The position numbers and the translations under genes were made by a program. DNA of 64,000 nucleotides. Origin: Rhabdophis nuchalis (taxonomy: Eukaryota; Chordata; Lepidosauria; Squamata; Natricidae). Positions within the stretch are counted from its first letter, which is position 1, and every line of letters begins with the position of its first letter. Shown one piece after another: positions 47,143-59,590 of this stretch. The notes beneath the pieces are model-generated. The model ran no database searches and was not told the DNA's origin. It was given only the letters and a program-made list of their open reading frames with translations. The stretch covers positions 146,436,003-146,500,002 of the forward strand of contig CM077645.1 of NCBI GenBank assembly GCA_039707465.1, given 5' to 3'.

Positions 47143-47190
<48 letters not shown>

Positions 47191-47772
47191 TCCCTCTCAT
47201 CCCCTCTCTCCCCCTCGATCTCATTCTCTCCCGTTCATCCTCTCTCTCTCCCATTCGCTTTCTTGCTTTCCCTCCCTCTCTCATCCTCTCTCTCCCTCTC
47301 ATTCTCTCTCCCCCTCTGGTCTCCTTCTCTCTCCCCCTCTTTCTCTCTCTCTCTCCCTCCCTCTCCCCTCTCCCTCTCATCCTCTCTCTCTCTCTCCCTC
47401 TTCCTCTCATTCTCTCTCTCTCTCTCTCCCCCTCCCTCTCCCCTCTCCCTCTCATCCTCTCCCGCTCTCATTCTCTCTCTCTCCCCCTCCCTCTCCCCTC
47501 TCCCTCTCATCCTCTCCCGCTCTCATTCTCTCTCCCTCTCCCCTCTCCCTCTCATCCTCTCCCGCTCTCATTCTCTCTCTCTCCCTCTCCCCTCATTCTC
47601 TCTCCTCTCTCCCTCATTCTTTCTCTCCCTCTAATTTTATCTTCCTCAATATTCTTCTTCCTCTGTCTCTCATTCTCTCTCCTTTCCCTCTCTCCCTCTC
47701 CCTCATTCTTCTTCTTCCTCTGCCTCTCTCTCTCTCTCTCTCTCATTCTCCCATTCCCTCTCTTTCTCTCTG
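47140..47772. repeat. (TTTC)n and 0.6 kb pyrimidine tract
   Basis: A (TTTC)n run at 47140-47192 followed by an almost unbroken CT-rich stretch to 47772 (purine-rich on the IRF4 sense strand). Several long reading frames here, on both strands, are only Ser/Leu/Pro or Arg/Glu low complexity and are not genes. It falls in the probable IRF4 intron 1. Confidence 0.9.
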
Positions 47773-47879
47773 CCTTCCTAGATTTGCCGGTCGCCCTTCT
47801 CTCTTTTTCACTCACCACCCCCGAGTCTCACTACCTCTCCCTTCCCACGTACTGGCGCCCTGGCTTCACTGCGGGGAAA

Positions 47880-48760
47880 CTCCTCACCTTTAACCGTCAC
47901 AGCGCCGACTGTCAATGCCTGCCCCCACACGCGTGGTTAGGGAAGAGAGGCGGGTGGCGGGGCTTTTGCCCTTTTCAAATTGCATACCTCCCGAAAGCGC
48001 CTCCGCGAGTCTCGTCCCCTTTCAGGACTCATTTCCTCGCAAGAGCCCGAGACTTCGGGGGATTCTCCGCTGCGGCTTTAGCGCCTCTGCCCCAGCAAGC
48101 TTGCCTTGGGGGCATTTCGGTCCCCTTCGGCCGAATTCGGCAGGATGAGCGTCAGGACTCGCTCCGCTGCAGGAAAAAGTGATCAGGCGCGCAACCTCCG
48201 GAGCGCATCATTACTGTCAATGGGGCAGTCCAGAAAGGATCGCAGCGCGCCCATCCCACCCCTAGACTCCGAGCACGAGGTTAGGGCGCGCGCCAGCCTT
48301 CCCCCTCCCGCTCCTTATCAAACAGGGCCCAAATCTTGGCGGGACAGCTGAAAGAGAAGCGAATTTGCTGTCTCTTCGAGGGATTTATAAAAGCCCGCAT
48401 GGCTACGGCTGCAGTTTATAAAGCAACAAAACCCGGAAAGGGGGTTGGATTTCAAAGCAAAGCCCATTTCAAGGGGCAGCTAAATAACTTCGAAAACCTC
48501 GGTCTCTCTCTCTCTCCCCCATCCCACGCCCGAGTCCTTAGGTGGCTGTTAAAAGGAAAGCTCTATCCGTGAACGTGGGAGGCTGCTCCGATCAAAGTCA
48601 TAAGACTTCGGCCGTCTGAGTCGCCCTGTGCGCTTTGATAGAGCCGCCCAACCTGAACAGGCGCCTTGCGCCATCAGAAAACGAGGGTGGCGGGCTACAT
48701 AGGAGGCGGCAGGTTCAACTTTACAGCGAGGATGTTATAAGGGAAGCCATTCTGGGAGTG
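47880..48760 (-). promoter_or_regulatory. IRF4: Probable IRF4 CpG-island promoter and untranslated exon 1
   Basis: CpG-dense unique DNA 2.4-3.3 kb upstream of exon 2. Seen: TATAAAT on minus at 48389-48383 (overlapping TATAAAAG on plus), a GAAAGAGAAGCGAA ISRE-like run at 48350-48363, and an NF-kB consensus GGGATTCTCC at 48059-48068. A strong minus-strand donor AAG|GTGAGG (gt at 47887-47886) could close a first exon of about 0.4-0.5 kb. Known: mammalian IRF4 has a non-coding exon 1 and is induced by NF-kB/c-Rel. The exact start site is inferred. An alternative donor, AAG|GTACGT, is at 46992-46991. Confidence 0.5.
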
Positions 48761-51700
48761 GGGATAAAGAGGTAAGAAGAGGCTGCCATCCTGTCTTCTT
48801 TTTTAAAAAAATCCTAAACTCTGTGGACAAAATCGGGGGGAGGGAAAGGAAAGTATGGATCAAGCTTCTTACGCGGGCGAAATGGCAAGCAAGTTGCCAA
48901 AGACACCTTTAACGACGCTAGGTTTGGGGTATTCCAAAGCCTTTCAGTCCCCAGACTCTTGGTTTCGGCCTGGGGCTCACCGCTTTTCCCACCCTGGGCG
49001 CTGCAGGTGCTTGATTTCACCTTCACTATCCCAGGCCTGACCGCTGGTGAATTGGGGGCCGGTTTATTCATTCGTCGGTAAGGGATTCAAACGGTCGTGA
49101 ATTCCACGTAGGATCATCACGGATTTGGTTTTCAAAACTCTTCAACCCAGAGTTCTCATTCTTTCCTTCTAAAAGTTTTAAGTTCGCCCTGTTCCTACAC
49201 AGAAGGGAGAAAAGTTTCTGCTGCAATCCAACAGAGCTCTTTTGAGAGAGAATCAAACTCACTCGGTCCAACTTTCGAGTCGATTTCTTTTAGAGGTTCT
49301 GTTTCACCCAGCCCGACAATAGGCATGGCGCCTTGCCTTCTAAAATAACTTCCTCGTCCCAGCATATCCATACCTCCCCTATGGACTCCCAAAACATAAT
49401 GGAATTATGTTCCCATTTTTGGAAGACTTGGAGTTACACAACTCTGTGTATCTGTGGATTTTCTTCCAGTTCAAAACCTTTCTCCAAAGGAGCTCAAATT
49501 GGGCTTACAAGAACACCACCTCTCATTTTATGCTTTGGTGAATAAGAGTGACTCTCCAAAGTTATCCATGGCCAAATAGGAATTTGAACCTGGCTATTCT
49601 GGACCCCAGTGGCACCGAAGCAAGGAAGCAGTATGGATTTGTTCTGGTTCTCTACCAGACTTCCTACACCTAGTATCTTTTTTCTACCAGACATTCTCAA
49701 ACCACCCCAGGTGTTTTCTGGAAACCTATAAGGAGGCTTGGAAACCAATTGTTCTCTCCCACTATTTCAAGTAACCAATGAAGCCCAGCGTTGGACGAGA
49801 TTAGGCGCGTATTCCAAGGATTCATATAAGTCCGTTGCAAAGCCAGCGCTTGATCAGACTGATGCAATGGTAGCTACAGACAGAAACTGCCTTCAAAAAA
49901 TGTCCTGACCTTACTTCGTGGAGGAACAGAATAATCTGTTTAATTAATATTTCTGCTGTAAATCGCGCAAAGTACAAAAAAAAAAGCTATATCAACCAGG
50001 ACCGACGCCTTTATTATACGCAACTGGATTCCAAAAGCTGTTGGACAGAGGATTTTATTACCTTCACCTTGGCTTGGCTGGGTTTAATTATTGAGGGAGC
50101 ATTTCGATTTATTTTCAGGAAAAAAAAGTTTTGGAGATTCGAGCTCTCTCATTAATATTCCTGAGTGTTTTTCTCCCGCCTCCTTTCCCTGGGTGGAGGA
50201 AAAGCGAAGGCTCCTCTCTGGCTTCTTCCATGAAAAGTGGCTAGACCCTGGCTTGGCAACGGAGTTTGGTAAATTCATGGAATACCGTATATGCCTAACT
50301 CAACGGGCCCGTCCAACTTTGACATACTTGATTTCCAACCCTGCTTATAGAAAACATCTGGGGTTAATAGGAGGCCGCCTGGCAGAAAAAGACACCAGAT
50401 GTAGGAAGTCTGATAGAGAGGCAGGTACAAATCCATGCTACCTTCCTTGCTTCGGTAGACGAAACCAAGACCGAGAGGCAAACCCAAGAGAATTCCAGAT
50501 TGGGATTCATCCTTTCCTCCAATCAGCTTTACGGGCATACCTGGGGAAGCGCAGAAGCGATTAACTCTTCTTTCCATGAAATGTAGTCCTCGGCAGAGAC
50601 TCGCTTTAGGACGAACATATTAAGGGAGGCTATTTAAATACTGCTTATTAAGTTCTTGGCGGTAGGTCACACAGGCGCACACCCCTTCTTCGCGGCGCAG
50701 CTACATCAGCGAAGGCTAATGACTCAGAAGCAGTAAAAACCCTTGAAGATCCAGTTTCCCGGAAAGCGGAGATGGGGTGGATTACAAGGCAATACTAGAT
50801 CCCTCTTTGGGCCAGCCGGGTTAAGTTTCAACCCAACGCAATTACATTTGGAGCAGCCCGAGTGCCTCTTTCAACGGGCAGGAGAGCTTTTTGCGTGGCA
50901 GAGTAAGTAGCTAACTATTCAAACCTGTTCCTTTCGCGGAATTCTGCAATTGTGGCTCAGAAAACCGCAGGGATCCCGAAAGTCAATTCGCCAACCCAGG
51001 AGATTTGAACCAGTTGTAAAGATTGGCCATAAATGAACGTGTGTGTGTGTGTGTGTGTGTGTGTGCATTGTCCCATGTTCTCCTCAACTAAACACGGTGG
51101 GTGGGGGGGCTTAGTCTGCACAATACCATATGCTTTGTGCCGTGCCGTCCTAGCTTAGTGAAGGGTTAATTTTGTTTCTCCAAAAACTAGCAAGTTTCGG
51201 AGTAACCTAGAATAAAATGTAGCCCGATTCCTTATTTTTTTCCAAGGACTTTTAGTATCACCCTACTTGCGTTTGAAAGAAGAAATAAGCAAATCTTGCC
51301 CTGGTTAAAACGCCATGCCCCCAACCGTACACATGTAAAGAAATGTCCCAGTATTTTATGGGTCTAAGTTTATGGGCTAACTCGACTGAAACAGGCGTGC
51401 AGACTGAGAGGGTATTTTGCAGGCGCATCGCTGCAACTTTTCTGAATCTGCTCGATTTCAGGTGCATATTCAATTTCCATAACCAACAAAAGTTGTCTAG
51501 AAACGACGAGATCTGAACTCCAAAATATCCCGAGGGGGCCAAACTAGCAAAATTCTCTTTTAAAAAGCGGGGATCCAAACCCGCCACCCCCATCATGGAC
51601 CAGGTTCCCTTCTGCGAGTTGAAAATTAGATTTAAAGCTGAGCAGAAATTCACCTCCAGGGGCGCAGATCTACACCCACACGAGTGGGGGGCTGCATTTC

Positions 51701-53100
51701 GCCTCCGGCTCCCCTTCCCCTCTTTTTAAAACAACTCCCACCACCAGGTACGGCCGTCTTGAGGTCTCAGAGTATCTACTCCTCGGTTTCATTCATAAAA
51801 CAAGGCGCAGTAACCAAGGAGGGGGAAGTGAGCGAAAGCACTAAAAGAAGGTGTGCAGCCAACCTCGAAGGGGGTCGCACCCGAAAGAACCCGACGTTAT
51901 TTTAGAACTTGGGATATGGAGCCAAACGGGGCGAGTGAATAATTTCACAGGCCGGTACGAATTTAAAAGACTGATTTACATTTTTTTTTTTTATGGGGTG
52001 GACCGCAGCAGGTCTATCGTATGAATCTGCACAATCTACGAGCTGGGCGGCCCGTAGAAATGGAACAAATGAGCAAAATGCTCTGCGCACCAACTTCTTC
52101 TGCGTCTCGTTTTTAAGGCACATATTCTTTTTGCCCCCACCGCGTGTAGGCAAAAGAACGGAGAAACCTGAACGCCTGCAACTATTTTGGAAATCTTCGG
52201 CTGATACCCACCCCCACCCCCATCCCAGTATGGAGTTTGAATCCAGCCAAACTTTTCCTTTCTTGAAGAGTAAGGGGAATGAGGAATAAATACCTTTGCT
52301 CGAAGAAATGGAGCAAGACCGTCTTCCCTTTCACGACCATAACCTGAAATTAGGAGAGAAGGGGAATTCCCACCGTCCTCGGGGGCGCTTTCCCAAATTT
52401 AAGGCGGGAGAGGGAAGGAGGGTAACCTCAGCAGGGTTGGAGTTTGTTTGTTTTTTGTTTGCCTGATAACAGGTGAAGCCGCTAGTTCAATTCTGGGAAG
52501 GGGTGGGTGGGGTGGGTGGGAGAAGAGATCCAGCCAAGAGATCGACGGTTACAGGATGTTCTTTCTGGAGCCGATAGACCTCACGGTTGGTCTTTCTCTC
52601 TTCAGCCGCCCGCCGCCAGTCCGTCCCTTTTGCACGTTTTCCCAGGGCTGCGATACAACAACTCGCTCCTGAGAAAAAGGCACCGAGGTATTCCCACGTT
52701 TTCCCCAAAGCCCCTTAGCATCTCACAAGGAATAACTCTATTCCTCTCCCAGCACATACACCCCCCCCACACACACGTGTGTGTGTGGGGTGTGTGTGTG
52801 TTAGTTTTGTGCTGATAAATAAAGGGAGACTAGTATAGATCTATTTCAAGCTATTTAGCTCTCATCACCTAGCCATACACTTACTGGGATTCGAACCTGG
52901 GAAGTATTACACCTGGGTATTATATATATCAACCCAAGTCCTCATTATATCAACCCGTCCTCATATATATATATATATCAACCCAAGTCCTCATTTTGGC
53001 TGCTCCCATCTCCGGCTCTTCTCAAGAGACGCTTTTTTTCTCGGTTCCGACTTTCCCGATGCGAAATAGAGGCAGAAAGTAAAGTCCCTTACCTCCGTCC
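48761..53100. other. Repeat-poor upstream region of IRF4
   Basis: More than 4 kb with almost no recognisable transposon, only (GT)n at 51039-51065 and a CA/TG stretch at 52762-52800. Scattered short frames look like chance. The lack of insertions, against their density elsewhere in the window, fits a region under regulatory constraint, but I cannot align it to other species. Confidence 0.45.
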
Positions 53101-53112
53101 CTTTCGCTCTCA

Positions 53113-53143
<31 letters not shown>

Positions 53144-53199
53144 TCTTTCTCACTTCCTTTCCAAATTCCGGGAGGATGCAGCGTAGCGCCGCTTTCTTA

Positions 53200-53560
53200 A
53201 AACGATTTCAGAAAGAGGGGGCAGAGAGGATGATGGGATCGGGTTTTAAATGAGAAAATGAGTTCGCGGAGCCCAAGAGGATCTTTAAAGTCTGAAGCGA
53301 CAGCGTAGAGGGGAGGGGCCTGGAAGGGGGCGGGGCTCGCACCCGCCTTCGGCCCCGCGGGGCTAAGAAGCGCCGGAAGGGTGAGGCGGGGTCGGTCTTC
53401 GGATAGAATAGATGGATGGGGACGGAGGTGGGGTGCGCTGGCCAGATCCTGAAGGATGGCGAGGGCTTGGTTTTCAGAGGAAGGAAATCACAAAGCGCTC
53501 TTAGGCGAGCGCTTGGAAACGGAACCGCCGACAAAAGCTTTTCTCCTTCACGCAAACTGC
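53200..53560. promoter_or_regulatory. Second small GC-rich island
   Basis: Contains the GC boxes GGGGCGGGG (53328-53336) and GAGGCGGGGTC, with GCCCCGCGGGGC at 53352-53363. A minus-strand donor-like GAG|GTAAGGG lies downstream near 53093. It could be an alternative upstream first exon of IRF4 or a separate non-coding promoter. There is no direct evidence of transcription. Confidence 0.3.
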
Positions 53561-54023
53561 CCAACGCAATTGTCTTTCCCGCACCCTAATAATAAGTCAG
53601 ATCTCAAGAATAAGGGCAACGGGGCTAATACTCTGTACAACGCACGTTAGAGGGCGTACCAACATCGCCGGATGCCCAGGAAGGCAAGAAGCTCATCCAA
53701 GCCCGGTCAAAATGCGAGATTGTGAATGTTTCTCTCTTCTCCCTGGAAGAGATGTCATTTAAACCCTCACACATACACACACGCCCCTAAAAAAATGTGG
53801 GTTCCCATGTGTTTTGATGATAGTGCTATACTAGTGTCTTGAGACGATCTATGGCTCTGGAGCATGGGGGGGGGCTTTTTTTAAACTTCGGGCAGCATGA
53901 TTGACAGAATTTACTCCCCACTTTCAGCCCACTCAGTAGAACAAAAACCTAACGTTTTATTTTTAATATAACGCTATATTTAATATAATATAATATCTAT
54001 TTTTAAGAGTTTAAATTGGTCAC

Positions 54024-54247
54024 GTTTGAGAAGGAGGAGGAGGAGGAAGGAGGAGGAGGAGGAGGAGGAAGGAGGAGGAGGAGGAGGAAGAGGAGGAGGA
54101 GGAGGAGGAGGAGGAGGAGGAGGAGGAGGAGAAGAAGAAGAAGAAGAAGAAGAAGAAGAAGAAGAAGAAGAAGAAGAAGAAGAAGAAGAAGAAGAAGAAG
54201 AAGAAGAAGAAGAAGAAGAAGAAGAAGAAGAAGAAGAAGAAGAAGAA
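54024..54247. repeat. (GGA)n then (GAA)39 triplet repeat
   Basis: GGA-rich repeats at 54027-54131, then an uninterrupted GAA run of about 117 bp to 54247. Frames through it (poly-Arg, poly-Glu, poly-Ser, poly-Phe) are not genes. Confidence 0.95.
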
Positions 54248-54691
54248 ATAATCCTCACAGCACCTGAACTGGAACAGCTGCCTTGCAGAAAAAAAGCCCC
54301 TCACCCTCTGTATTTAAGTCAGGTGGAAAATTGAGGGCAATGGGTGTTTGTTTGTTTTTAAATTAATCATGCACATCTTCATTGTGCAGTAATGAGTCCC
54401 TGGGTTCTGCACAGGTTTTCTAACTTCCCCGGAAAGAAAACAAGGAATATTAAAGTTATAATGTGTAGAATCTGTTTTCATCAGTAAGAGAAATATTCCG
54501 GGAAGGTATGGAATTCTGATTCCAATCTGTCCATCTGAATCTATCAGCAAGGACATTTCTTTTGATCTTGACCTGTTTCTTCCACATAAGGAACTCCTAC
54601 ATAAGGAAGTCCAACTCATGTCATTCCTAGCCAAGATTGCCCTGCTGAAGTTGGAGTCTGGAATATTATGGGGGCGCAGAATTGGATGGGG

Positions 54692-54941
54692 CAGGGGTCA
54701 GAAACCCATAGCTCTGGAGCCACGTGTGGCTCTTTCATCCCTCTGCTGTGGCTCCCTGTTGCCAGTCAGCTCCACAATTTGATAGGGCTTTCAGTTAGGA
54801 CAGGTAGAGGAAAAAGGACATAGTGCTAGGAGGAGACTCCATGGTGGTGGAACCGGACTTCTGGTGAGCTCCAGAATTGAATGGGAGGCTTCCAGTTAGG
54901 ACCTTTGTGGTTCTTTGAGTGTTGAAGGTTGCTGACCCTTG
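54692..54941. mobile_element. hAT-type MITE, 250 bp
   Basis: Ends CAGGGGTCAGAAACCC and GAAGGTTGCTGACCCTTG are inverted. The flanking 8-mers GGATGGGG and GGATAGAG match 6 of 8. The interior repeats GTGGCTC/GTGGTTC motifs. Confidence 0.75.
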
Positions 54942-55814
54942 GGATAGAGGATAGATTTTCATGCCATGCATGGGAGAAGGTAAAATACAACAGCTCAGAG
55001 ATGGGGAGGAAACTTTTGGCACTTCATATGAACAAGAGCCCCATTCTTAGTATTGGTCAGTTTAAAAGAGAACTGGAATTGAATCAAATGCTTCCCGTGG
55101 ATGTAATAGAGAGTGTCTACCGTATTTACTCTGAAATGTAAAACAGAAACAATTGTGCATAACTTGAATCAATTAGTTTGACTCTTGAAATTAAAATGGT
55201 TTTATTCTCTTAACCTTTCTTCCATGTATTCATGGCACATGATTTCATAGTCCCACAAATCCCATGATCTGCATAGGATGGTGTCACCTATTCATCTACA
55301 TATATGCAAACTGAGCCATTCAACTGACTTGGCTGCTTTCCAAACCAGGGGGAGATATGCAAAGTGAGACAGTGAAGGTCACGGAGGGTTACAAAATAGT
55401 TCCTCCTTAATGATCTCACACACATTTGTGTTCAGAATCCGAATCTGAATCTAAATCCGAATGGCCTGAGAGTGAATTGAGGAACTGCTGAATAAATCAC
55501 ACATAATAACCAAACTAATTCCAGATGGCTTTGGGTTTTAACACCAATCATTGGGAGCCCAGCACATCTAGAGGGCACCTTGCTGGGGAAGGTTGGCCTG
55601 GCCTCATCAAAGAGGAGCTTTGAAAGCAAAGGCCATTCCTATAGATCTGGAGTTGTCACTTCTGACAAATGTCCTGACCTCAGTGATGAGTTGCTGGAAT
55701 CAATGATGGACTCAATGATGGACTTTCTTCATAGAAAGCATGGACTCAAGAACAAAAACATGTATCTTCCACCCAAACCATGCATTTATACTTATATCCA
55801 TCATCATCTGAAGG

Positions 55815-56272
55815 TGACTTATATGCGAGACCGCCTCCTGCCCCATACATCCCTCAGACCGATACGCTCCCACAGAGAGGGCCTCCTCAGGGTGCCGTCG
55901 GCTGGACAATGCCGACTGGCGACACCCAGGGGGAGAGCCTTCTCTGTGGCGGGCCCAGCCCTCTGGAACGACTTACCCCCTGAACTCCGCACCATCTCCG
56001 ACCTCCGCCTCTTCCGCAAGTGTCTGAAGACACACCTATTTCATCTAGCCGGCCTAGCGTAACCTCCATACTGACTATTAGATAGTTTTTAAACTTGGGA
56101 TTTTAATTCGGTTTTTAGCGCAGGGTTTATTTATTAGAATAAGTATTTTAAATTTCATATATTTTATATATTTTGTATGTATTTTAACATCCCTGTGCGC
56201 CGCCCTGGGTCCTAACAAGGAGAAGGGCGGGGTATAAATTTAATAAAATAAATAAATAAATAAAATAAATAT
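55815..56272 (+). mobile_element. L2-like LINE, 3' end
   Basis: Encodes [38 protein letters not shown] and LFRKCLKTHLFHLAGLA in one frame ending at 56062, then the family 3'UTR (CGCCGCCCTGGGTCC) and an AATAAATAAA tail. Confidence 0.9.
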
Positions 56273-56689
56273 GTGGATCTCCCTCTATTTTAGCTACTTT
56301 GTTCTAGGTGTTCTAGGTGTTGTTTGTTCTTTGTCTGGACACAAAGATGAGTCTCCAGAGTTCTCATTCTCTCTTTTTATCTCTATGCCAAACTGGCTTT
56401 CTTAAGCTCTTCCATCCTTTATCAGTTCCCCAATTCCATGAGTCTGATTGTGGGTCCTTGGAAAGGCTCTATCTGTCCCTTTTTTGCTGGCCCATCAGTT
56501 TAGAATTATTTCATTGCCTTAAAAATCACAGCACTGCCTTGTACTGAATCGAGTTATCCAGCTATCCTTCCATCTAGCCTAGGAGTGACAACACAGGCAA
56601 CCAATCCCCAGGCAAGAAATCTTCCATTTCTATCTAGAGTTGATCTTAGGACTTTCTTCATAGAAAGCATGGACCCTACCTTTGAAGAC

Positions 56690-57030
56690 TACTCAAAAGC
56701 TGCAGCATGATTATAATGCAGAAGGCCAGAGAATGATGGTGTATTTTAGTTCACCTGTGTACATTCTTCTGATATGTATTCTGCACTAGTTCCCATTGGG
56801 CTTCTGGGCACAATTCAATGTGCCTTTCATTATAAAGTCCTTTGTGGGATAGGACCTGGTTATTTGCAGGATTACCTTTCTCCAATTGTCTCTGCCTGCC
56901 ACATAAGATTAGACAGTTTGCATCCATCTATCCATTTCATCTTATGGGACTCGGAAAATGTGTCTCCCCTGTTGATCTACTTGCCCGATGATGCAGCATT
57001 TTCCATATGGAGGTCTGCATGACCCTGACT
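56690..57030 (+). mobile_element. Old L2-like LINE remnant
   Basis: The frame at 56774-57022 gives FHYKVLCGIGPGYLQDYLSP, aligning to [16 protein letters not shown] of the younger copies. Much more diverged, so an older lineage. Confidence 0.6.
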
Positions 57031-59280
57031 CTATGTCTTCAAAAGAGCTTTGATTCTTCTCACAAGCACAGGGCAAGAGAACATCATGTGAACCCACCCC
57101 TGAGATTCTTTTGTCTATTTAATTTTTTTTAAAACCCCTCCAGCAGGGTCATTTTTATTACTGCTTATTAACTGAGCATATTGGTGGCTTTAAATCTCCT
57201 AACATGTGTGGCAAGTCCTATACATCTGGGTAGTTGTAAAGTTAACTTAGTAACTAAATATTCTGGATTGCATCATGGAATCATGCTTGCAGGTGTCACA
57301 TTGTTTTCTGCTAAATGGCAACATCTAACCACTTTGGCTGAGGTAGGCAGAGTTGGACTTGGGAGATCACCAGAAGAAAAGTTGAGAAAACATGGGGGGG
57401 GGGGAGTAATAGCAAACAATTCCCAGCTGCTTTCGAGAAAAGTACATAAACCTGTTCCTGTAGTCACCAACAGTTAAGCTTGCTCAAATGATGCTTTTTA
57501 CCTTTAGCATTTGCCTCTTCTAACAAAAAGTCAAAATACTAGACTTTCCAACAGAAGAGGATTGGTCACAACTTTGGAGGAAAATAGCCACCAGTTAAAA
57601 AGTCAAGGGAAGGGGGATCAAGCAACACAAATACATACACACACACACACAAACATCTTCCATTGTATGTGATTAATTTAGGGTACAAAATATGGGTGGC
57701 ATTTCCAATTGAGTCTCTTTGGTCTTTTTGCATTGAGTCCATTATTTCTTAGCTTTGGAATATTGGAAACATTTAAATATGTTATTATATAGCCATCTCT
57801 CTGCTGCCTCCAGGACTGTAGTTTGGTTGTACTAGATAATCATTTTAATCATTACCATTTCCAGGAATTGGTTGCAGAGTTTTCTTTTAGTACCATCAAA
57901 TTTTCCAGTGCAGTGACACTGCAGGGGAGGCTTATTCTAAAGCAAGATGGGAAATGAAATTATTAAAGAGTCCACCTCTTGAATTGGTTTAAAGGAGAAA
58001 ATAAATGGGTCTGGTTAGGGTAAGTTGTTTATATGTGCAAGTGGTTGAATGAGAGATTTGTGGAGGAAAATCCACTGTGTGGTTTTCTTATAATCAGACT
58101 GTTAACTACTAATACACTTGCCAGAAAAGAGTTAATGTTTCTATTGCTCTCATGTTTTCAGAATGCAGCATAATGAGTTAGCAAGCAAAAGAGAGTCAAC
58201 TTTGACTGGATTCTATGAAACAAACCACAGGCAAGAATTCAGCAGGTATCACTTTCCCTGCCCCACCAAGTGGGAAGCTACAACTATTGATTTTGTATTT
58301 CTTTCAGTTGTTAAAGCCAGAAGTGTCCTTCCCAGAATTAAAGAGCATAATATCTTGTTTCAGCATTCTGGATTTTTGCTATCATTTTAAAATTCAAACA
58401 GAACCAGAAGAAGAAGAAAAAGAAGCCATCCTTCTCTCTTTTCTTTCCAAATTTTAAATTACTTTTTAGAGTCATTGAGATTCATTCATGAAGCCTGGAT
58501 AGCTGTGCTTTTAGAAATTTGATTTTCCTGTTACTTATTGCAGCTATAGGGACTGCTATATGACATGAAATATCACAGCAACTAAGGGGGAAATATATCT
58601 TTCTCCCTTACTGGTGAGTACATTTCTCAATATCCAGAGTTAATTTGGAGAGGACATAACCCCTGGCCCTCAGTTTAGATTATTAGCTGGGGGGGGGGGG
58701 AGCAAAAGGGAAAAGGATAAGGATACCTTTTCTGCATAACCTGTTGCCCATTTCAACTCCTGCCTTAGCAGCTGCGTAATTTACGCATGTCGGAAACAAC
58801 ATAGGTCAGCACAAAATACAGCTATGTCCTTTTGCAGAACCAGTGTAAGGCCCATAACATTTATTTCAGATTGCCTCCCATTTCTAACTCTTTACTTATT
58901 GACTGGTCATTCCAGGAGAACTTCCACAATGTGCAACCACAATGTTCTCAGCAGTCCACATTGCTACAGGCCCCAACGGTTGGGGCAGGATATATGTTCA
59001 TCTAAGATGAAGGCCCCTTGAAAGCAGAAAAGGACTGTATGGTAAAGAATATGAGGTTCTTTTCTTTAGCAAAAATCAGTAGAACTATCTGTTCACTAAT
59101 CAAAGGCCTTTTGGCAACAAAGGAATTAATTATGCCTATGAATGGTTGATTATTAGACACGATGTAAACAGCTATTCAAATAGACTTTTGTGATCATTTT
59201 CTAATGTGTTTAATATTTTATCTTGATGACTAGAAACTACCTGCACAAGGTCCTCTCCTACCACCAGTTGCAAAATAATA
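57031..59280. other. Intergenic, nothing firm
   Basis: Unique-looking DNA with homopolymer G runs (57395, 58690) and a short CA run at 57634. No exon recognised. Confidence 0.4.
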
Positions 59281-59366
59281 ATAATAATATCTCAAACAGA
59301 AGATATTTTTTAGAGGGGCGGGTTCTCTTCCTTTGGAGTAACTTGCTCAACTTTCATAGCATTCCA

Positions 59367-59371
59367 GGAAC

Positions 59372-59424
<53 letters not shown>

Positions 59425-59590
59425 TCCATTCAGTCATGTACAACTCTTGGCAATTCTATGGGCCAGGTCTCTCCACATCTTCCAATCTTGCACTACTTTT
59501 TGGAGTTTTTCTAGGTTCTGGCTGGTGTTGACTTTGATAATGTCCAGCTACCGTTTTCTGTGGCAGCCTGGTTTCTTTCACTGTTAACTT
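59367..59590 (-). mobile_element. BovB-like LINE 3' end with (GAT)n tail
   Basis: A (GAT)n run at 59374-59424 is followed by GTCCATTCAGTCATGTACAA, CTCTTGGCAATTCTATGGGC, the pattern of the BovB/RTE 3'UTR read from its tail. No ORF left. Confidence 0.55.

Noticed and set aside
46994..48182. Several 100-360 codon frames rich in Ser/Leu/Pro or Arg/Glu
   Set aside because: They come from the CT-rich tract and CpG-rich DNA, are present in many frames at once and show no domain.
53980..54334. Poly-Arg, poly-Glu, poly-Ser and poly-Phe frames
   Set aside because: Products of the GGA/GAA triplet repeat.
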